The translations under genes were made by a program, and so were the position numbers. Under the pieces are notes generated by a model. That model made no database searches. It was not told the origin of the DNA and saw only the letters and a list, made by a program, of their open reading frames with translations. From assembly GCA_046331175.1 (NCBI GenBank), contig JAXLRI010000004.1, positions 434,001-498,000 on the forward strand: a stretch of DNA of 64,000 nucleotides, read 5' to 3'. Source of the DNA: JAWKIW01 sp046331175 (GTDB taxonomy: Bacteria; Actinomycetota; Acidimicrobiia; Acidimicrobiales; Acidimicrobilacustridaceae). Within the stretch, counting starts at the first letter, position 1. Every line of letters begins with the position of its first letter. Below, one piece after another: positions 61,359 to 64,000 of the stretch.

Positions 61359-62717
61359 TCAGCCGGCGGCGCGCGCGACGTGCCGGGCAGCGATGAGGAC
61401 GGGGTCCCACACCGGCGAGAACGGCGGGGCGTAGGACAGGTCGGCGTCGGCGAGGTCGCCGGCGGTCATGCCGGCGGTGATGGCGGTGGCGATCACGTCG
61501 ATGCGCTTGGCCGCGCCGACCCCGCCCACGATCTGGCCACCGAGGAGGCGCCCGGTCCTCCGCTCGGCCACGAGCTTCACGGTGATGGGCTCGGACCCGG
61601 GGTAGTACCGGGCGCGGGTGGTGCTCTCGATGCGGGCGGCGACGGCGTCGAGGCCGGCCGCGGCCGCCGACGCCTCGCTCACACCGGTCTGGCCGATCTC
61701 GGCGTGCTCGAAGCGCGTGACCGCGGAGCCGAGCACGCCGGGGAAGGTGGCATCGACACAGCCGATGTTCAGGCCGGCGACTCGCCCCTGTCGGTTGGCG
61801 ACGGTCCCGAGGGCCACGTACACCTGCGCCCCGGTCACCAGGTGGCGCGACGCCACGCAGTCCCCTGCCGCGTACACGCCGTCGACGGCCGTGCGCTGGT
61901 GGTCGTCGACGACGATGGCGCCCCGCACGCCCAGCTCGAGCCCGGCGGCCGACGCCAGCTCGGCGTTGGGTCGCAGTCCGATGCCGAGCACCACGAGGTC
62001 GGCATCGATCGGTCCGTCGGCGGTGAGCACCCGGCCAGGCTCGAAGCCCTCGACGGCGCAGCCCAGCCGCAGGTCGACACCTCGCGCCCGCAGGGCGTCG
62101 GCCACCAGTGCGCCCATGTCGGGGTCGAGGGTGCCCATGACCTGGTCGGCCGCCTCCACCATCACGGTCGTCACGCCGTGGGCGACGAAGGCCTCGGCCA
62201 CCTCCAGGCCGATGAACCCGCCGCCGACGATCACGGCCCGCAGGCCGTCGTCGGACGCGGCCGCGGCGCGGGCCCGGGCCAGAAGGGCCTCGCCGTCTTC
62301 GACGACGTGCACGGCGTGGACCATGGGCAGCTCGATGCCGGGGAGCGGCGGCCGGATGGGTCGGGCTCCTGTGGCGACCACCAGCTGGTCGAAGTGCTCG
62401 GTGGTGGTGCGATCGGCGTCGAGGTCGTGCACCTCGACGGTGCGGGCGTCGAGGTCGAGGGCCACCACCTCGTGGCGGATGCGGACGTCGATGTCCTGGC
62501 GCTGGCGGAACTCCTCGGGCGTGCGGGCGATGAGGTCGTCGACCTCCTCGACCAGCCCGGCGATGCGGTACGGGATGCCGCAGGCCGCATAGCTGGTGCG
62601 AGGCCCGCGCTCGAAGGCGACGACCTCGAGGTCGTCGGACCCGCGGAGACGGCGGGCCTGGGACGCCGCCGACATCCCGGCGGCGTCTCCGCCGATCACC
62701 ACCAGCCGCTCAGCCAT
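61359..62717 (-). CDS. CoA-disulfide-reductase / NADH-oxidase-like flavoprotein
   Basis: A 452-residue FAD-dependent pyridine nucleotide-disulfide oxidoreductase. FAD binding is at VVIGGDAAGMSAASQ (6-20), the single redox Cys is Cys46 in TSYAACGIPY, NAD binding is RAVIVGGGFIGLEVAEAF and the second FAD motif is DGVYAAGDC. The single-Cys active site fits CoA-disulfide reductases and peroxide/oxygen-reducing NADH oxidases. The C-terminal dimer domain (GGQIVGGVGAAKRIDVIATA) is present. The ATG at 62717 follows TAGGCT by 8 bases. The 261-base gap to amtB holds the GlnR box. Confidence 0.92.
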   Translation of the reverse strand: MAERLVVIGGDAAGMSAASQARRLRGSDDLEVVAFERGPRTSYAACGIPYRIAGLVEEVDDLIARTPEEFRQRQDIDVRIRHEVVALDLDARTVEVHDLDADRTTTEHFDQLVVATGARPIRPPLPGIELPMVHAVHVVEDGEALLARARAAAASDDGLRAVIVGGGFIGLEVAEAFVAHGVTTVMVEAADQVMGTLDPDMGALVADALRARGVDLRLGCAVEGFEPGRVLTADGPIDADLVVLGIGLRPNAELASAAGLELGVRGAIVVDDHQRTAVDGVYAAGDCVASRHLVTGAQVYVALGTVANRQGRVAGLNIGCVDATFPGVLGSAVTRFEHAEIGQTGVSEASAAAAGLDAVAARIESTTRARYYPGSEPITVKLVAERRTGRLLGGQIVGGVGAAKRIDVIATAITAGMTAGDLADADLSYAPPFSPVWDPVLIAARHVARAAG

Positions 62718-62725
62718 GGCCGCGG

Positions 62726-62731
62726 AGCCTA
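62726..62731 (-). promoter_or_regulatory. -10 box TAGGCT of the CoA-disulfide-reductase-like gene
   Basis: Minus-strand TAGGCT ends 8 bases before the ATG at 62717. Confidence 0.5.
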
Positions 62732-62845
62732 CCGAGCCGTCTCGTCTGGACCGCCGACGCCGACGGGTGACGCCGCTTCGTGGCCGGCCTCGCCAACCGG
62801 TCGAGGGTCCAGGTGGCGCGTCGCCGGGGTGCCAGACTGTCGCCC

Positions 62846-63025
62846 ATGGCCGTGAGCGAGGACTGCCGCCACTACTCCAGCCGGTCGACCCCGTCGGGCG
62901 ACCAGCTGCAGCGCTGCAAGCTGAGCGCCAACGAGGAGAACCCGTTCGCCTGCCCGGAGGGGTGCGTGTTCTTCGAGCCCCGCAGCATCAGCGGCACCGG
63001 CTGGCAGGTCGGCCCCAACGGCTGA
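62846..63025 (+). CDS. Small four-cysteine protein, unknown function
   Basis: A 59-residue protein with Cys at about 7, 24, 36 and 40. The sequence EDCRHYSS, LQRCKLSANEENPFACPEGC, VFFEPR and GWQVGP could form a small zinc or iron-sulfur site. I do not recognise a family. The ATG follows CAGACT by 7 bases, which might be a weak leaderless -10. Strong codon-position GC bias and a compact cysteine pattern support a real gene. It lies between a redox flavoprotein (divergent) and a secreted hydrolase (convergent). Confidence 0.6.
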   Translation: MAVSEDCRHYSSRSTPSGDQLQRCKLSANEENPFACPEGCVFFEPRSISGTGWQVGPNG

Positions 63026-63066
63026 CGATCGCGCCGGCGACGGGTCGCCAGGCTCCACGCTCGCGG

Positions 63067-64000
63067 TCAACCGGTGAACGCCGGGGTGACCACCGGTTGG
63101 CTCACCACCGACGCGGCCGGCGCCGACGTGGAGCTGGTCGACGACGACGTCGGGGCGGTCGGGCACCGGTCGGTCGGACCGAGCGCCTTGATCACCTCGC
63201 CGCCGAGGCCCTGCACGCTGAGGTCGATCCCCGCATCGTTGCCCATCAGGGCCGTGCCCCAGCAGGCGGCCGGAGCGAGGTAGACCTGCGTCGTCGAGCC
63301 GTTGGTCTTGCCGTTCTTCACGAGCAGGTCGAACGGGACCAGGTCGCGGTGCTTGGACTCGGGGGAGATCTCCCACGCCAGGCCCATGCACGTGTCGCAG
63401 TCGGGCCCGATGCCGTGGGGCGCGTGCGTCATGGCCATCGCCGGCGCCAGCGAGCTGGGCGCCCACCCCACGTTGGCGCTCACCCAGGTCCCCATGTCGG
63501 TCACGCTCGACACCAGGCCACCGGCCCCGGCGAAGGCGTTGAAGTTGTCGAACCAGCAGGGCTCGGACACGCCGGTGCGGCACTCCGGCCGGGCCATGTC
63601 GGTGTAGGGCGGGCCCTCCAGCTCGGTGGCGGTCATGCCCAGCGGTCCGGCGATCCGGTCGGCCACCATCGGTCCGTAGGGCGGGATCGGCTGGTTCGGC
63701 TGGTACTTGTCGGCCAGCACGGTCCCGAGCAGGCCGAAGCCCCAGTCGGAGTACGAGTAGGCCGTGCCGGGCGTGAACAGCAGCGGGTCACAGGGCTTGG
63801 CCCACCCGGTGGCGAACGACGACCACAGGTCGGTCTCGTCATAGGCGGCCCGACCGCTCGGCATCGAATCCGACCACGTCGCGTTGGCCGGGTCGTCGCG
63901 CAACCCGCTGTTGTGGGTGGCGAGGTCGTTGATGGTGATCGAGGCCGAGGGCCCCGAGCACGGGGTGCTGGGGACCACGTAGGGCGACGGCACCCACGTC
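63067..64000 (-). CDS. Secreted serine hydrolase (beta-lactamase fold), 5' end outside window, ending in VTPAFTG
   Basis: The C-terminal 310 or so residues of a beta-lactamase-related hydrolase; the SxxK motif and N-terminus lie beyond base 64000. Frame-consistent TWVPSP, ITINDLATHNSGL, the tyrosine motif YSYSDWGFGLLG and AGAGGLVSSVTDMGTWVSAN match class C/PBP-type enzymes. Several cysteines (RPECRTGVSEPCWFD, DCDTCMG) suggest disulfides and export. The tail is Ser/Thr/Ala-rich and ends SQPVVTPAFTG, the same end as the xylanase and the Ig-like protein. It is not closely similar to the tandem hydrolases at the window start. Confidence 0.85.
   Translation of the reverse strand, partial: TWVPSPYVVPSTPCSGPSASITINDLATHNSGLRDDPANATWSDSMPSGRAAYDETDLWSSFATGWAKPCDPLLFTPGTAYSYSDWGFGLLGTVLADKYQPNQPIPPYGPMVADRIAGPLGMTATELEGPPYTDMARPECRTGVSEPCWFDNFNAFAGAGGLVSSVTDMGTWVSANVGWAPSSLAPAMAMTHAPHGIGPDCDTCMGLAWEISPESKHRDLVPFDLLVKNGKTNGSTTQVYLAPAACWGTALMGNDAGIDLSVQGLGGEVIKALGPTDRCPTAPTSSSTSSTSAPAASVVSQPVVTPAFTG

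Overview
The window is very GC-rich and almost fully coding, with GTG/TTG starts, TANNNT -10 boxes, GTGA/ATGA stop-start overlaps and no AT-rich islands. This points to a high-GC actinobacterium. The serine hydrolase pairs, Thr-rich secreted proteins, beta-oxidation genes and GlnR-like boxes suit a free-living member of the Acidimicrobiia, but that placement is inference. No tRNA, rRNA, CRISPR array, transposase or phage gene was seen.

Left part (1-15.2 kb): the tail of a Fur-like regulator, two tandem class C beta-lactamase-fold hydrolases, a 500-bp gap with three perfect hairpins, an orphan Flp-pilin-like peptide, release factor 3, an aldo/keto reductase, a DUF4436 membrane protein, a secreted Ig-like protein, a triple 72-bp hairpin repeat, an ABC-F ATPase, a Ser/Gly/Pro-rich membrane protein, a carotenoid oxygenase and a secreted GH10 xylanase with an excalibur domain.

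Middle (15.2-48.4 kb): a DtxR-type metal regulator overlapping a K+-independent H+-pyrophosphatase gene, a PHB-depolymerase-like esterase, a Tat-exported surface protein, TesB thioesterase with a sugar dehydrogenase lipoprotein, a glycosyltransferase, a PIG-L deacetylase with a flippase-like membrane protein, a response regulator with PAS domain, fatty-acid genes (dienoyl-CoA reductase-like SDR, crotonase), an amidohydrolase, DNA glycosylase Tag, a PrmC-related methyltransferase, a sterol-desaturase-like protein, a two-component pair, a phosphodiester glycosidase-like protein, a GlcD-type FAD oxidase and many small enzymes (VOC, GNAT, PAC2, amidase, Nudix, 3-hydroxyacyl-CoA dehydrogenase).

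Right part (48.4-64 kb): a DUF6807/PmoA-like gene overlaps a 926-residue protein that joins a polysaccharide-lyase-like half to a glycosyltransferase half. The pair lies behind two tandem AACCTGTT palindromes. Facing it is a long minus-strand run: amtB, glnB, glnD, an old-yellow-enzyme family protein, a D-2-hydroxyacid dehydrogenase, a sugar isomerase/epimerase-like TIM barrel and a DHDPS-like aldolase. glnD overlaps the flavin enzyme by four bases, so nitrogen-sensing genes and an apparent sugar-acid catabolic set may share a transcript. A two-pair GlnR-type box with exact 22-bp period lies upstream of amtB. The window closes with a CoA-disulfide-reductase-like enzyme, a small Cys protein and the 3' part of a secreted serine hydrolase.

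Most notable: three otherwise unrelated secreted proteins (Ig-like, xylanase, serine hydrolase) end in the same peptide V-T-P-[A/T]-F-T-G directly before the stop, after Thr/Ser-rich linkers. This may be an undescribed C-terminal sorting or processing signal. At least sixteen genes have a TANNNT box 6-9 nt before the start codon, which suggests widespread leaderless transcription.
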